Shown: one piece after another, positions 16,929-27,361 of the stretch
How positions within the stretch are numbered: position 1 is the stretch's first letter
How the letters are laid out: every line of letters begins with the position of its first letter
Assembly: GCF_014197755.1 (NCBI RefSeq)
Contig: NZ_JACIGE010000002.1
Span: 1-64,000 of the forward strand
Source of the DNA: Rhodocyclus tenuis
GTDB lineage: Bacteria; Pseudomonadota; Gammaproteobacteria; Burkholderiales; Rhodocyclaceae
Length of the DNA: 64,000 nt
Reading direction: 5' to 3'
The notes under the pieces: model-generated
Told to the model about the DNA's origin: nothing
What the model saw: only the letters and a program-made list of their open reading frames with translations
Database searches by the model: none
Made by a program: the position numbers and the translations under genes

Positions 16929-17974
16929 TCGGCAGAAGCTCGCCGGTGGAAGTGCTGATCGTCGATGACGCACCGGAGATCATCGACATCCTGCGCCGCG
17001 TCCTGTCGCCGCACTACGCCGTCCGCGTCGCCAGCAGCGCCCGTCTGGCGCTCAAGGCGGCCTTTTCGGCGACACCGCCGGCGCTGATCCTGCTTGATGT
17101 CACCATGCCGGAGATGGACGGCTACGAAGTCTGCCGACAGCTCAAGGCCGACAGCGCGACGCAGGCGATTCCGGTGATCTTCGTCACCGCGCGCAGCTCG
17201 ACCGAAGACGAGGCCTACGGCTTCTCGATCGGCGCCGCCGATTATCTGGTCAAGCCGATCAGTCCGCCGGTGGTCCTCGCCCGCGTGCGCACGCATCTGG
17301 CGCTGCACAGCTACCAGCGCGGCCTCGAGGCACTGGTCGAGGAGCGCACCGCCGACCTGCTGACGCGCACGCGCGAACTCGAGGAAACGCGGCTTGCCGT
17401 CATCCAGCGCCTCGGCCGAGCCGGCGAGTTTCGCGACAACGAGACCGGCCAGCATCTCGTTCGCCTCGGCCACTACGCGCGCCTGCTCGCCCTCGCCAGC
17501 GACTTCGACGAAACCGCAGCCGCGCGCCTGATGAACGCCTCGATCCTGCACGACATCGGCAAGATCGGCATCCCTGACCACATCCTGCTCAAGCCGGCCC
17601 GGCTCACCAGCGATGAATTCGAGGAGATCAAGAAGCATTGCCGCATCGGCGCCGAAATAATCGGTGAGCATGCCAGCGCACTGCTGCAACTGGCGCGTAC
17701 CATAGCACTCACGCACCATGAAAAGTGGAATGGCAAAGGCTACCCGGAAGGCCTGTGCGGCGAGGAAATCCCGCTGGCCGGCCGCATCACCGCGCTGGCC
17801 GACACCTTCGACGCACTCACCTCACGCCGCCCCTACAAGGAACCGTGGTCCATTGATGCCGCACTCGACTGGATCGCCAGCCAATCAGGCGAGGCCTTTG
17901 ACCCGCTGCTGACGGAGCGTTTCATCGCCCTGCGCCCGGAGATCGAAACCGTGCGCCACTCTTTCAACGACTGA
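16925..17974 (+). CDS. response regulator with HD-GYP c-di-GMP phosphodiesterase domain
   Basis: A 349-residue RpfG-type regulator. The receiver domain has DD near the N-terminus, phosphoacceptor D58 in [15 protein letters not shown], and K110. A short coiled linker leads to an HD-GYP domain with [20 protein letters not shown] (HD at 209-210) and [13 protein letters not shown], all catalytic-type residues present. It should hydrolyse cyclic di-GMP when phosphorylated. It overlaps the kinase stop by 4 nt and precedes the diguanylate cyclase by 2 nt, so it is the likely phosphorelay target of the kinase. Confidence 0.92.
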   Translation: MIGRSSPVEVLIVDDAPEIIDILRRVLSPHYAVRVASSARLALKAAFSATPPALILLDVTMPEMDGYEVCRQLKADSATQAIPVIFVTARSSTEDEAYGFSIGAADYLVKPISPPVVLARVRTHLALHSYQRGLEALVEERTADLLTRTRELEETRLAVIQRLGRAGEFRDNETGQHLVRLGHYARLLALASDFDETAAARLMNASILHDIGKIGIPDHILLKPARLTSDEFEEIKKHCRIGAEIIGEHASALLQLARTIALTHHEKWNGKGYPEGLCGEEIPLAGRITALADTFDALTSRRPYKEPWSIDAALDWIASQSGEAFDPLLTERFIALRPEIETVRHSFND

Positions 17975-17976
17975 TC

Positions 17977-19908
17977 ATGGAAAGATCGAGCGACCCACAA
18001 GCCGGCGACGCCGCGGCAGATACGCCAGCCGCCGCCACTGCGATCAGCGCTCATGTCGAGGAGATCGAGCGGCTGCGCGGCCGCTTGCGCGCGACAGAAC
18101 GTGAGCATGCCGAAGTGCAGGCGGCGCTGGCCGAGCTGCAACTGCGTCTGGAGAGCGAAGCCCCGCAGTGCAACCAGTTCCCCGCCGGTTGTTGCACTGT
18201 CGATGCTGACGGCCACCTCAGCTTCGTCAACCGCGCCGCGATGCAACTGCTCGGTCTGACCAGCGCCAAGCCGGGACAACGCAAATTCGCCAGCCTGTTC
18301 GGCAAGGAAGCCCAGACCGATCTGGCCGACTTTCTCGCCCGCGTTTTTGCCGGAGAAGCCGGCTGCAGCTGCGAGCTTGCCCTCGCCCCCAACCGCCGGC
18401 GCGAGCGGCGCGTCCTGCTGCTGCTTGGTCAGGCAGGCGGCGACATCCGGCAGTGCCATCTGGCGCTGCTCGACATCAGCCGGCGCAAGCGCACCGAGCA
18501 ACGCGAGCAAGCACGCAGCAAGGTGCTGGAACTGCTGGCCAGCGACGCAGCCTTGCGCGAGATTCTCGAAGCGATCGTGCTTGGCGTCGAATCATCCGAC
18601 GGTAACGCCCGGGCCAGCATCATGTTGCTCGACCGGCGCGGCGATCGTCTGTTCACCGGCGCCGCGCCGAATCTGCCCGACTTTTTCTGCGAGTCGATCA
18701 ACGGCATGGACATCGGCATCGGCCAGGGCTGCTGTGGCACTGCGGCGTTCACCGGCAAGCGTGTCGTTGCCGAAAACATCGCGCTCCATCCCTACTGGCG
18801 CAACTGGAGCGAGGTCGCCGAACGCGCTGGGCTCGCCGCCTGCTGGTCGCAACCGATCCCCGGCGCATCGCGCAAGATCCTCGGTGCATTTGCCGTCTAT
18901 TACCCGTACCCGCATCAGCCGACCAGCGACGATTTATGGAGCATCGAGGAAGCCGCGCGCCTGTCGAGCATTGCCATCGAGCGGCATCGTGACGCCGAGG
19001 CACTGCGCGCCAGCGAAGAACGCTGGAAATTCGCCATTGACGGTTCCGGCGACGCGCTTTTCGACTGGGATATCGGCAGCGGCTCGATCTTCCTCTCGCC
19101 GCGCTGGTACGACATGTTCGGCTACCCGCAGAACGCCTTCGGCGACGTGCTCGGCGAGTGGCGTCGACGCATCCACGCGGAAGACATCGAGGCGGTGATG
19201 GAATGCCTCGAACGCTGCCTTGATGGCAACATCGACAATTACGTCGCTGAATACCGCCTGCGCTGTCGCGACGGCAACTGGAAATGGACGCTGGCGCGCG
19301 GACTGGTGGTCAGCCGCCATAACGACGGCAGCGCGGCGCGCATGATCGGCACACAAAGCGACATCAGCGAACGCAAGCGCATGGAAGACGAGCTGCGCGA
19401 ACTGGCGACCACCGACGTGCTCACCGGGCTGGCCAACCGGCGTCGCTTCATCGAGCGAATCAGCGAAGAACACGCCCGCCTGCAACGCGACGACGGACTG
19501 AAGGCCGCCGTGCTGATGCTCGACCTCGACCACTTCAAGAAGGTCAACGACCGCTTTGGTCACGCCGTCGGCGACGCCATGCTGGTGCACTTCACCGGCA
19601 TCCTGCGCGGACAACTGCGTCGCTTCGATACGGCCGGCCGCCTCGGCGGCGAAGAATTCGCCGTGCTGCTGCCGGGAGCCAGCATCGCGGCCGCGCGCAG
19701 CTTTGCCTCGCGCCTGCGGCGTGCGGTCGAGAGCGCCCCGCTCGGCTACAAGGGACAGAATGTCGGCATGACGGTCAGCATCGGCCTGTCGAGCATCGAC
19801 CCCGGCGATCCCGGCAGTGACACCTCGCTGCTGCGTGCCGACGCAGCGCTTTACGAGGCCAAATCGGCGGGGCGCAACCGCGTCGTCGTCGCCCGCAACG
19901 ACGCCTGA
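17977..19908 (+). CDS. diguanylate cyclase with PAS-like, GAF and PAS sensor domains
   Basis: A 643-residue soluble protein. A coiled-coil N-terminus precedes a Cys-containing PAS-like domain (about 60-165). A GAF domain follows (185-335), with SIMLLDRRGDRLFTGAAPNLP and GIGQGCCGTAAFTGKRVVAENI, typical of this subfamily. A PAS domain (345-470) leads to GGDEF. The active site RLGGEEFAVLLPG is intact and the inhibitory RxxD (RRFD) lies five residues before it, so an active, product-inhibited cyclase is expected. As third gene of the operon, it would make the messenger that the HD-GYP partner degrades. Confidence 0.92.
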   Translation: MERSSDPQAGDAAADTPAAATAISAHVEEIERLRGRLRATEREHAEVQAALAELQLRLESEAPQCNQFPAGCCTVDADGHLSFVNRAAMQLLGLTSAKPGQRKFASLFGKEAQTDLADFLARVFAGEAGCSCELALAPNRRRERRVLLLLGQAGGDIRQCHLALLDISRRKRTEQREQARSKVLELLASDAALREILEAIVLGVESSDGNARASIMLLDRRGDRLFTGAAPNLPDFFCESINGMDIGIGQGCCGTAAFTGKRVVAENIALHPYWRNWSEVAERAGLAACWSQPIPGASRKILGAFAVYYPYPHQPTSDDLWSIEEAARLSSIAIERHRDAEALRASEERWKFAIDGSGDALFDWDIGSGSIFLSPRWYDMFGYPQNAFGDVLGEWRRRIHAEDIEAVMECLERCLDGNIDNYVAEYRLRCRDGNWKWTLARGLVVSRHNDGSAARMIGTQSDISERKRMEDELRELATTDVLTGLANRRRFIERISEEHARLQRDDGLKAAVLMLDLDHFKKVNDRFGHAVGDAMLVHFTGILRGQLRRFDTAGRLGGEEFAVLLPGASIAAARSFASRLRRAVESAPLGYKGQNVGMTVSIGLSSIDPGDPGSDTSLLRADAALYEAKSAGRNRVVVARNDA

Positions 19909-19958
19909 GGCTGACGCGTGGCAGGCCCGGCGCCGGCAGCCGGGTTAGAATCGCGAGC

Positions 19959-22709
19959 ATGACAACCACTGCCGCCGGCGCCCAGGCGCGCCCCATCCTG
20001 CTCGCGGACTACACGCCGCCCCCTTTCCTCGTTGATCAGGTCGCGCTCGATTTCGACTTCCAGCGCGATTATGTGCTGGTCAGCGCCACGCTCGCGCTGC
20101 GCCGCAATCCGCAGGCCGCCGCCGACGCACCGCTGGTACTCGACGGCGAAGACCTCGAAACGCTGTCGGTCGCCGTCGACGGCGTCGAGCTGGCGGCCGC
20201 GCAATACACGCTGACGGCAACGACGCTCACCTTGGCCGCCGACGCCGCAGTCGGCGAAACCTGTACGCTGCGCACGCAGGTGCGCATCCGCCCGGACGAG
20301 AACACCCGCCTGTCAGGCCTTTACCGCTCGGCCGACGGCTACTTCACGCAGTGCGAGGCGCAGGGCTTCCGCCGCATCAGCTGGTTCCCCGACCGCCCCG
20401 ACGTGATGGCACGCTTCACCGTGACACTGCACGCCGAGCGCGAACGTCTGCCGGTGCTGCTCGCCAACGGCAATCCGGTCGGCAGCGGCGAAGAAGCGCC
20501 CGTTACGCCTGGCGGCCGAGCGCGCCACTGGGCGCGCTGGGAAGACCCGTTCCCGAAACCCTGCTACCTGTTCGCCATCGTCGCGGCGAAGCTTGACGTG
20601 CTGCGCGACGAATTCACCACCGGCTCGGGCCGCCGCGTGCAACTGGCGATCTACGTCGAACCCGGCAAGCTCGACCAGTGCGGCCACGCCATGGCCGCAC
20701 TCAAGCAGGCGATGCGCTGGGACGAGCAACGCTTCGGCCTTGAATGCGACCTCGACCACTACATGATCGTCGCCGTCGGCGACTTCAACATGGGCGCGAT
20801 GGAGAACAAGGGCCTCAACATCTTCAACACCAAGTACGTGCTCGCCCGCCCCGATCTCGCCACCGACCACGACTACGAAGGCATCGACCGCGTTGTCGCG
20901 CACGAATACTTCCACAACTGGACCGGCAACCGCGTCACCTGCCGCGACTGGTTCCAGCTGTCGCTGAAGGAAGGGCTCACTGTCTTCCGCGACCAGGAAT
21001 TCGGCGCCGACGTGCACCAGCGCTCGGTCGCACGCATCCGCGAAGTGCGCACGCTGCGCGCCGCTCAGTTCCCCGAGGACGCCGGCCCGATGCGTCATCC
21101 GGTGCGCCCGTCGGCTTACGTCGAGATCAACAACTTCTACACGGCGACGGTGTACGAGAAGGGCGCCGAAGTCGTACGCATGATCCACACCCTGCTCGGC
21201 GAGGACGCCTTCCGCGCCGGCATGGACCTTTACTTCGCGCGCCACGATGGGCAGGCGGTGACCTGCGAGGATTTCGTTTCGGCGATGGCCGACGCGTCGA
21301 ATGTCGACCTCGCGCAGTTCATGCGCTGGCACGAGCGCGCCGGCACGCCGCGCCTCGTCGCACGAGGCCAGCACGACCCGGCGACGCAGCGCTATACGCT
21401 GACGCTGACGCAGCTGCCGCCGGCGCCGGTCGCCGGCGCCAAGGCCGACGAAGACGCAGTGACGCCGCTGCACATCCCGGTCACGCTCGGCCTGCTCGGT
21501 GCCGACGGCGCCGACCTGCCGCTGCGCCTCGTCGGCGAAGATGCCGGCGCAGCTGCGCCGACGACGCGCACCTTGTCACTGACGGCGCCAACGCAGGAAT
21601 TCATCTTCGAAAACATCGGCGCAACGCCGGCGCCCTCGCTGCTGCGCAATTTTTCCGCGCCGGTGCGTCTCGACCTGCCGGCGAGCGACGACGAACTCGC
21701 GCTGCGCATGGCGCACGACAGCGACGCCTTCAACCGCTGGGAAGCCGGTCAGCAACTTGCCAGCCGGCTGATTCTCGGCGCCGCAGCGCGTCTGGCGGCT
21801 ACGCCAGACAACGCCGACACGAGTGCCATCGCCCGAGAAGCAGTTGCCAAGGACTGGCCCGCAAGCTTCGCCGCCGCTGCTGCGCGCATTCTCGACGCGG
21901 TGATCGACGGCCGCAGCGCCGACCCGGCGTTTGCCGCCGAAGCGCTGGCGCTGCCTTCGGAAGCGACACTGGCCGAAGAAATGGCCGTCGTCGATCCGGA
22001 CGCGCTGTTCGCCGCGCGCATGGATCTGCGCCGTTTCCTTGGCACGCAGCTAAGTGAGCGCCTGCACACGCTGTACGCTTCGCTCGCACCGACCGGCGCC
22101 TATCAGCCGACTTCGGCCGACGCCGGCCGGCGCGCCTTGCGCCACCTCTGCCTCGACCTGATTGCCGCCGCCGACCCGGCCGCCGGCTGCGCGCTCGCCG
22201 CGCGCCAGTTCGCCGCCGCCGACAACATGAGCGACCAGTACGCGGCGTTGGTGCTGCTCGCTCACCACGGCGGTGCCGCCGCCGAACAGGCGCTCGCCGA
22301 CTTCCACGCGCGCTGGCGGCACGAGGCGCTGGCGCTCGACAAGTGGCTGCTGGCGCAGGCGACCAGTCGCCGCCCGGACACGCTCGCGGTCGTTCGTCGC
22401 CTGCTCGCGCACGACGATTTCGACCTGCGCAATCCGAACAAGGTGTATGCGCTACTGCGTGGTTTCGGCGCCAACCATGTGCGCTTCCACGCCGCCGACG
22501 GCGCCGGCTACCGTTTCATGGCCGAACAGACGCTGGCGCTCGACGCGATCAACCCGCAGGTGGCGGCACGACTGGCGCGCTGCTTCGACCGCTGGCGGCG
22601 TTTCGACGCGGCTCGCCAGGCACAGGCGCGCGCCGCGCTGGCACGGCTGGCAGCCCACGCCGGACTGTCGCGCGACGTGGCCGAAATCGTCCAGCGCGCG
22701 CTCGCCTGA
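19959..22709 (+). CDS. pepN: aminopeptidase N (M1 family)
   Basis: A 916-residue cytosolic zinc aminopeptidase of the proteobacterial PepN type. It has the substrate-binding GAMENKGLNIFN, the zinc motif HEYFHNWTGNRVTCRDWFQL with the downstream Glu in LKEGLTVFRDQEF, and a long helical C-terminal domain. The length is slightly above E. coli PepN (870), mostly through Ala-rich insertions such as 480-500. It removes N-terminal residues during peptide turnover. It starts 50 nt after the cyclase and is probably a separate unit. Confidence 0.95.
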   Translation: MTTTAAGAQARPILLADYTPPPFLVDQVALDFDFQRDYVLVSATLALRRNPQAAADAPLVLDGEDLETLSVAVDGVELAAAQYTLTATTLTLAADAAVGETCTLRTQVRIRPDENTRLSGLYRSADGYFTQCEAQGFRRISWFPDRPDVMARFTVTLHAERERLPVLLANGNPVGSGEEAPVTPGGRARHWARWEDPFPKPCYLFAIVAAKLDVLRDEFTTGSGRRVQLAIYVEPGKLDQCGHAMAALKQAMRWDEQRFGLECDLDHYMIVAVGDFNMGAMENKGLNIFNTKYVLARPDLATDHDYEGIDRVVAHEYFHNWTGNRVTCRDWFQLSLKEGLTVFRDQEFGADVHQRSVARIREVRTLRAAQFPEDAGPMRHPVRPSAYVEINNFYTATVYEKGAEVVRMIHTLLGEDAFRAGMDLYFARHDGQAVTCEDFVSAMADASNVDLAQFMRWHERAGTPRLVARGQHDPATQRYTLTLTQLPPAPVAGAKADEDAVTPLHIPVTLGLLGADGADLPLRLVGEDAGAAAPTTRTLSLTAPTQEFIFENIGATPAPSLLRNFSAPVRLDLPASDDELALRMAHDSDAFNRWEAGQQLASRLILGAAARLAATPDNADTSAIAREAVAKDWPASFAAAAARILDAVIDGRSADPAFAAEALALPSEATLAEEMAVVDPDALFAARMDLRRFLGTQLSERLHTLYASLAPTGAYQPTSADAGRRALRHLCLDLIAAADPAAGCALAARQFAAADNMSDQYAALVLLAHHGGAAAEQALADFHARWRHEALALDKWLLAQATSRRPDTLAVVRRLLAHDDFDLRNPNKVYALLRGFGANHVRFHAADGAGYRFMAEQTLALDAINPQVAARLARCFDRWRRFDAARQAQARAALARLAAHAGLSRDVAEIVQRALA

Positions 22710-22743
22710 GCGGCAGACCGGGCCGGCGAACGTCGGCGCTCGC

Positions 22744-23142
22744 TTACGCGGGGGGCGGCGTCACGTCGCCGTCCACGTAAAGCCAGCGTCCGTCTTCGCA
22801 GACGAAGCGGCTCAACTCGTGCAGGCGATGCGTCTTGCCGCCGGCACGGCAGCGGGCGACGAACTCGACGCTCGCCGTTCCGGCTTCGCCCGGCGTGTGC
22901 CGCAGCACTTCAAGACCCAGCCACTTGGCCTGCGGCCCCTCGTCAAAACCGAGCGACTCGGGCCGCGTCGACGCATGCCAGGTGGCGAGAATGTAGTCGG
23001 GCAGGCGCAGCGCGTAGGCCGAATAGCGCGCGCGCATCAGCTTCTCGGCATCGGCTGCCGGCGCGCCGGCATGCAGTGGCGCGCAACAGTCGGCATAGGG
23101 CAGCGAGGAATAACAGGGGCAGAGCTTTTTCTTCTCTTTCAT
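22744..23142 (-). CDS. YchJ-family (UPF0225) protein with SEC-C-like zinc motif
   Basis: A 132-residue protein. The N-terminal CPCYSSLPYADCCAPLH is the SEC-C-type Cys cluster, followed by the conserved segment LMRARYSAYALRLPDYILATWHASTRP and a C-terminal beta-sheet domain ending in a WLYVDGDV strand. The family is widespread; its biochemical role is not established. It is convergent with pepN. Confidence 0.9.
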   Translation of the reverse strand: MKEKKKLCPCYSSLPYADCCAPLHAGAPAADAEKLMRARYSAYALRLPDYILATWHASTRPESLGFDEGPQAKWLGLEVLRHTPGEAGTASVEFVARCRAGGKTHRLHELSRFVCEDGRWLYVDGDVTPPPA

Positions 23143-23375
23143 GATCAGGCTCGAGGCAGGAGGAAAGGCAGCGGGCGAACCGCCGCAAGGTAAGCGCGAG
23201 CGGCATGATAACGCCGCCGCTGCCCGGCGGGCACGGCGCTGCCCCTCTCACGGCAAGCGGCGGAAATCGATGGGGCGGCCAGACAGCTCAGCGCCGCCGA
23301 CCGCCCCCTCTTCCCTGACGCCACTCCTCACTGACGCCCCACTGCCCCGCAGGGCAGTTTCCGCGCCTGCCCTGC

Positions 23376-25064
23376 TCAGGCCGCCTGCGCTGCCGCGCTC
23401 TGCCGGCCGACGCGACGCGCGGCACTGAGCAGCGCGCGGATCGACGCGGTGACGATATTGCTGTCGATGCCGACGCCGTAGCGGTCGCCACTGACGCCGC
23501 GAGCGCTCACTTCGACGAAGGCGCAGGCGCAGGCGTTGCCGCCCTCGACGCTGCTGCCGATCGAGCGCTCCTCGTAGCTGCGCACCTGCAGGTCGATGCC
23601 GATGGCGCGCAAGGCATGCACCGCCGCGTCGATCGGTCCGTTGCCTTCGCCGGTGAGACGCTGCGCCTTGCCATCGACGGCAAGGCCGAGGCGTATTCCC
23701 TGCGCGCCGGCATGATCGAAAAGCTGGTGCTCGACGTAGGCGAGCGCGGCGGCGTCGGCGAGGTAGGTTTCTGAAAACAGCTGCCAGATGTCGTCGGCGC
23801 TGACCTCGCCGCCGACACGGTCGGCGAGCGCCTGGACGACGCCGGAAAACTCGACCTGCAGGCGGCGCGGCAGGACGATGCCGTACTCGTTTTCGAGCAG
23901 CCAGGCAACGCCGCCCTTGCCCGACTGGCTGTTCACGCGGATCACCGAGTCGTAGCTGCGGCCAAGATCGGCCGGGTCGATCGGCAGGTAGGGAACGCTC
24001 CACAAACTGCCCGGCTGCTGCACCGAGAAACCCTTGCGGATGGCGTCTTGATGCGAACCGGAAAAGGCGGTGAACACGAGGTCGCCGACGTAGGGATGGC
24101 GCGGATGGATCGGCAACTGCGTGCACGACTCGACCGTGCGCGCGACGGCGTTGATGTCGGAAAAATCGAGGTTAGGGCTGATTCCCTGCGTATAGAGGTT
24201 GAGCGCCAGCGTCACCAGATCGACGTTGCCGGTACGCTCGCCGTTGCCGAACAGGCAGCCCTCGACGCGGTCGGCGCCGGCCATCAGGCCAAGTTCGGCG
24301 GCGGCGACGGCGGTGCCGCGGTCGTTGTGCGGATGCAGGCTCAGGATGATGCTGTCGCGTCGCGCCAGGTGGCGGTGCATCCATTCGATCTGGTCGGCGT
24401 AAACGTTCGGCGTCGTCACCTCGACCGTCGTCGGCAGGTTGAGGATCACCTTGTTGTCGGGCGTCGCCCCCCACGCTGCCGTCACCTGATCGCACACTTC
24501 GAGGGCGAAATCGAGTTCGGTGGCGGTGAAGGTTTCCGGGCTGTATTCGAGCACCCACTCGGTGTCCGGCTGCGCTTCGGCGAGTTCGCGAACGAGGCGG
24601 ACCGAAGAGACGGCCATGTCGATCACTTCCTGCCGGCTCATGCCGAAGACGAACTCGCGGAACGGCTTCGACGTCGCGTTATAGACATGGACGATGGCGC
24701 GCCGCGCGCCGCGCAGGGATTCCATCGTCCGCCGGATGAGGTGTTCGCGCGCCTGCGTCAGCACCTCGATGGTGACATCGTCGGGAATATGGCGGCCTTC
24801 GATCAGGCCGCGCACGAAGTCGAAATCGGTCTGCGACGCCGACGGGAAAGCGACCTCGATCTCCTTGAAGCCGATCGCACAGAGCGAGTGAAAGAGACGC
24901 ATCTTGCGCGTCGCATCCATCGGCTCGAACAAGGACTGGTTGCCGTCACGCAGGTCGGTGCTCATCCACATCGGCGCGCGGCAGATGACATTGTTCGGCC
25001 ACTGGCGGTCGGCGAGGCGGACCGGCGGGAAGGCGTGGTACTTGGCGGCGGGCTGTTGCAACAT
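23376..25064 (-). CDS. leuA: 2-isopropylmalate synthase (LeuA2 type)
   Basis: A 562-residue enzyme condensing acetyl-CoA with 2-ketoisovalerate, the first committed step of leucine synthesis. The TIM-barrel has [14 protein letters not shown] near residue 40 and the metal/substrate motif [17 protein letters not shown]. The C-terminal regulatory domain (about 430-550), which binds leucine, is present. The ATG at 25062-25064 has AGGAG 8 nt upstream and matches the [14 protein letters not shown] start of this subclass. It is divergent from an Lrp-type regulator. Confidence 0.93.
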   Translation of the reverse strand: MLQQPAAKYHAFPPVRLADRQWPNNVICRAPMWMSTDLRDGNQSLFEPMDATRKMRLFHSLCAIGFKEIEVAFPSASQTDFDFVRGLIEGRHIPDDVTIEVLTQAREHLIRRTMESLRGARRAIVHVYNATSKPFREFVFGMSRQEVIDMAVSSVRLVRELAEAQPDTEWVLEYSPETFTATELDFALEVCDQVTAAWGATPDNKVILNLPTTVEVTTPNVYADQIEWMHRHLARRDSIILSLHPHNDRGTAVAAAELGLMAGADRVEGCLFGNGERTGNVDLVTLALNLYTQGISPNLDFSDINAVARTVESCTQLPIHPRHPYVGDLVFTAFSGSHQDAIRKGFSVQQPGSLWSVPYLPIDPADLGRSYDSVIRVNSQSGKGGVAWLLENEYGIVLPRRLQVEFSGVVQALADRVGGEVSADDIWQLFSETYLADAAALAYVEHQLFDHAGAQGIRLGLAVDGKAQRLTGEGNGPIDAAVHALRAIGIDLQVRSYEERSIGSSVEGGNACACAFVEVSARGVSGDRYGVGIDSNIVTASIRALLSAARRVGRQSAAAQAA

Positions 25065-25173
25065 GAGATCGGCTCCTGAAAGTGCGCGCCGGACGGGCGC
25101 GGTAGACAGGGCAAATGGTAGGCCGAAGCGGCCGGCAGGTGCTTGCGTTGTTGCGGCAAAAACGATCGAATTC

Positions 25174-25217
25174 GGCAGGATATTGCGCCTTAAATCTAAA
25201 TATATAAAATACCTGCC
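25174..25217. promoter_or_regulatory. extended inverted repeat in the leuA/Lrp intergenic region
   Basis: GGCAGGATATT (25174-25184) and AATACCTGCC (25208-25217) are inverted repeats except for one extra A. They flank a very AT-rich centre that probably contains the promoter elements. The position between leuA and an Lrp-family gene suggests an autoregulatory operator. Confidence 0.5.
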
Positions 25218-25243
25218 AAGCAAAAGAAAACGGGGGCAATCGC

Positions 25244-25786
25244 GTGCAACTCGACCGCTACGACCGGCAGATCCTGCAGCTGCTGCAGGAAGACGGACGC
25301 ATCAGCAACCAGGACCTTGCCGAACGCATCGGCCTGTCGCCCTCACCCTGCCTGCGCCGGGTACGCGCGCTCGAAGAGGCGGGAATTATCAGCGTCTATC
25401 GCGCCCAGCTCGACGCGCGCGCGCTCGGCCTGTCGCTGATGGCGCTGATCCACATCTCGATGGACCAGCACACGCCCGAGCGCTTCAATACCTTCGAAGC
25501 CGCCGTCGCCGCCATCCCCGAAGTGCTCGAATGCCTGCTGATCACCGGACAGGACGCCGACTACCAGCTGAAGGTCGTCGTCGCCGACATGGACGGCTTC
25601 CAGGAACTGCTGCTCAACCGCATCACGCGCATTCCCGGCGTCACCGGCGTACATTCGAGCTTCGTCCTGCGCCGGGTGGTCGACAAGAGCGCGCTGCCGC
25701 TCGACAGCGGACACGCAACAGCCAGCGCCGGTCTGCCGGCGACGCCGCTGCAGATCAGGCTACAGAACAAGGAACGGACAAGATGA
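25244..25786 (+). CDS. Lrp/AsnC-family transcriptional regulator
   Basis: A 180-residue regulator. The N-terminal helix-turn-helix lies in [43 protein letters not shown]; a RAM-type ligand-binding domain follows (about 65-145, with [20 protein letters not shown] and [16 protein letters not shown]). The C-terminus is about 25 residues longer than usual. The start is GTG at 25244, with GGGGG about 8 nt upstream. Divergence from leuA suggests amino-acid-responsive control of leucine synthesis. Its stop overlaps the next start by ATGA. Confidence 0.9.
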   Translation: MQLDRYDRQILQLLQEDGRISNQDLAERIGLSPSPCLRRVRALEEAGIISVYRAQLDARALGLSLMALIHISMDQHTPERFNTFEAAVAAIPEVLECLLITGQDADYQLKVVVADMDGFQELLLNRITRIPGVTGVHSSFVLRRVVDKSALPLDSGHATASAGLPATPLQIRLQNKERTR

Positions 25787-26322
25787 GCAGCAGAGCAACA
25801 CAACTCGCCACGGGCCTGCTGGCGCTCCTCTGCGCCGGCATCGCCGCGGCCGCGACGCCAGCGGCCAAGGACACGCCACCGGAACCCGCGCCGGGCAAAG
25901 CGGAAAGCCGTCAGGAAGCGAAAGCGCCGAGCGCGGCGGTCGAAATCGTCCACGCCGAGTTCGGCACTTTCGACGCCAGCGCGCCGGACGATCTGGTGTT
26001 CACGCCCGGCAACGTCGTTCCGCACCGCGAAGGCCAGCGCTACGGCTGGGTGATCGAGCTACGCGGTGGCAAACGCAGCGTCGCGGTGCGCGAGGAATAC
26101 GTTCAGGGCGCTGTCGCCAAGCCGATCGAAGACCCGCTCAGCGACAGCCTCAGCATCCCGGTGGCGAAGCGCAACCAGGTCAGCCAGCGCCAGCTCGTTC
26201 CCGTCGATAACCTGATCTTCGGCGAATGGGCGATCGGCCCGAAGGAGCCCGCCGGCCACCGCCACCTGCGCGTCGTCATCGAAGAACAGGCGGCGATCGA
26301 TTTCGAGTACGACGTGAGGTAA
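25783..26322 (+). CDS. exported hypothetical protein
   Basis: A 179-residue protein with a Sec signal peptide (about 1-23, ending AAA), then a Pro/Glu/Ala/Lys-rich linker (to about residue 50), then a compact domain with mostly beta-type sequence (FGTFDASAPDDLVFTPGNVVPHREGQRYGWVIEL). The C-terminus is EEQAAIDFEYDV. I do not recognise the family. It is translationally coupled to the Lrp-type gene (4-nt overlap), an unusual pairing for an exported protein. Confidence 0.7.
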   Translation: MSSRATQLATGLLALLCAGIAAAATPAAKDTPPEPAPGKAESRQEAKAPSAAVEIVHAEFGTFDASAPDDLVFTPGNVVPHREGQRYGWVIELRGGKRSVAVREEYVQGAVAKPIEDPLSDSLSIPVAKRNQVSQRQLVPVDNLIFGEWAIGPKEPAGHRHLRVVIEEQAAIDFEYDVR

Positions 26323-26331
26323 AGGTCGCAG

Positions 26332-26736
26332 CTATTCATCGCCACCACGCCGCCCGGCCTTGACGCGTGCGCGCCGTGACTTGCTCTCGAGACGCTTCTC
26401 GACCGAGCCGCGCGTCGGCCGCGTCGGCCGGCGTTTTTTCGGCAGCGTCGCCACACTGGCGACCAGATCGTTGAGCCGGTTGAGCGCTTCGGCGCGGTTC
26501 TGCTCGAGGCTGCGGAATTCCTGCGCCTTGATGATGACGATGCCGTCCTTGCTGATGCGCTGGTCACCGAGTTGCCGCAGGCGCTCTCGAACCGCTTCCG
26601 GCAACGAAGACGCCGCGATGTCGAAACGCAGATGCACGGCGTTCGACACCTTGTTGACGTTCTGCCCGCCCGCACCCTGCGCGCGGATCGCGCTGATCTC
26701 GACCTCGTCGAGGGATACGGAAAGACGGAAGCGCAT
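26332..26736 (-). CDS. arfB: alternative ribosome-rescue factor / peptidyl-tRNA hydrolase ArfB
   Basis: A 134-residue protein with the class-I release-factor GGQ motif in [15 protein letters not shown] near residue 25. The basic C-terminal tail ([20 protein letters not shown]) inserts into the empty mRNA channel of stalled ribosomes. Together these are diagnostic for ArfB (YaeJ). It is divergent from yaiI. Confidence 0.93.
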   Translation of the reverse strand: MRFRLSVSLDEVEISAIRAQGAGGQNVNKVSNAVHLRFDIAASSLPEAVRERLRQLGDQRISKDGIVIIKAQEFRSLEQNRAEALNRLNDLVASVATLPKKRRPTRPTRGSVEKRLESKSRRARVKAGRRGGDE

Positions 26737-26822
26737 GCGAAGTCCTGGCGGGTTGGCGAGTCGTGTCGATAGTGGTGAAACGGCAGTGGTATTGTAGCGC
26801 TCCGCCTCCGAAGCCCTTCGCC

Positions 26823-27275
26823 ATGCATATCTGGGTCGATGCCGACGCCTGTCCGGTAGTCATCAAGGACATCCTCTTCCGCGCCGCCAAGCGCACGCAG
26901 CTGCCGCTGACGCTGGTCGCCAACCGCCTGCTGCGCGTACCGCCCTCACCGTGGATTCGCGCGCTGCAGGTGCCTTCGGGATTCGACGTCGCCGACCGGC
27001 ACATCGCCGCCGAGGCGGCGGCCGGCGATCTGGTGATCACCGCCGATGTGCCGCTCGCCGCACAAGTGATCGCCAAGGGTGCGCGCGTACTCGATCCGCG
27101 CGGCGAACTGCTCGACGCCGGCAATATCCAGGAGCGGCTGACACTGCGCAACCTGATGGACGAGTTGCGCAGCGGCGGCACCGATACCGGCGGACCGGCG
27201 GCGTTTTCTGCCGCCGACGCACGCAATTTTGCCGGCCGTCTCGATACGATTCTGGCGAAACGACCGGCGGGCTGA
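26823..27275 (+). CDS. yaiI: YaiI/YqxD-family (UPF0178) protein
   Basis: A 150-residue protein starting [22 protein letters not shown], the hallmark of this PIN-like family; further conserved Asp residues lie in [14 protein letters not shown] and [11 protein letters not shown]. Putative nuclease-fold protein with no established function. The ATG at 26823 matches family N-termini; the upstream in-frame start adds 20 unrelated residues. Confidence 0.9.
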   Translation: MHIWVDADACPVVIKDILFRAAKRTQLPLTLVANRLLRVPPSPWIRALQVPSGFDVADRHIAAEAAAGDLVITADVPLAAQVIAKGARVLDPRGELLDAGNIQERLTLRNLMDELRSGGTDTGGPAAFSAADARNFAGRLDTILAKRPAG

Positions 27276-27361
27276 AGCGCCCGACTCTGGCGCACCTGTC
27301 ACCATGGCGCCGGGCGATGCAAGCATGCGGAGCGCTGAAAGACTGAGCGCCCCGCAGAGGA

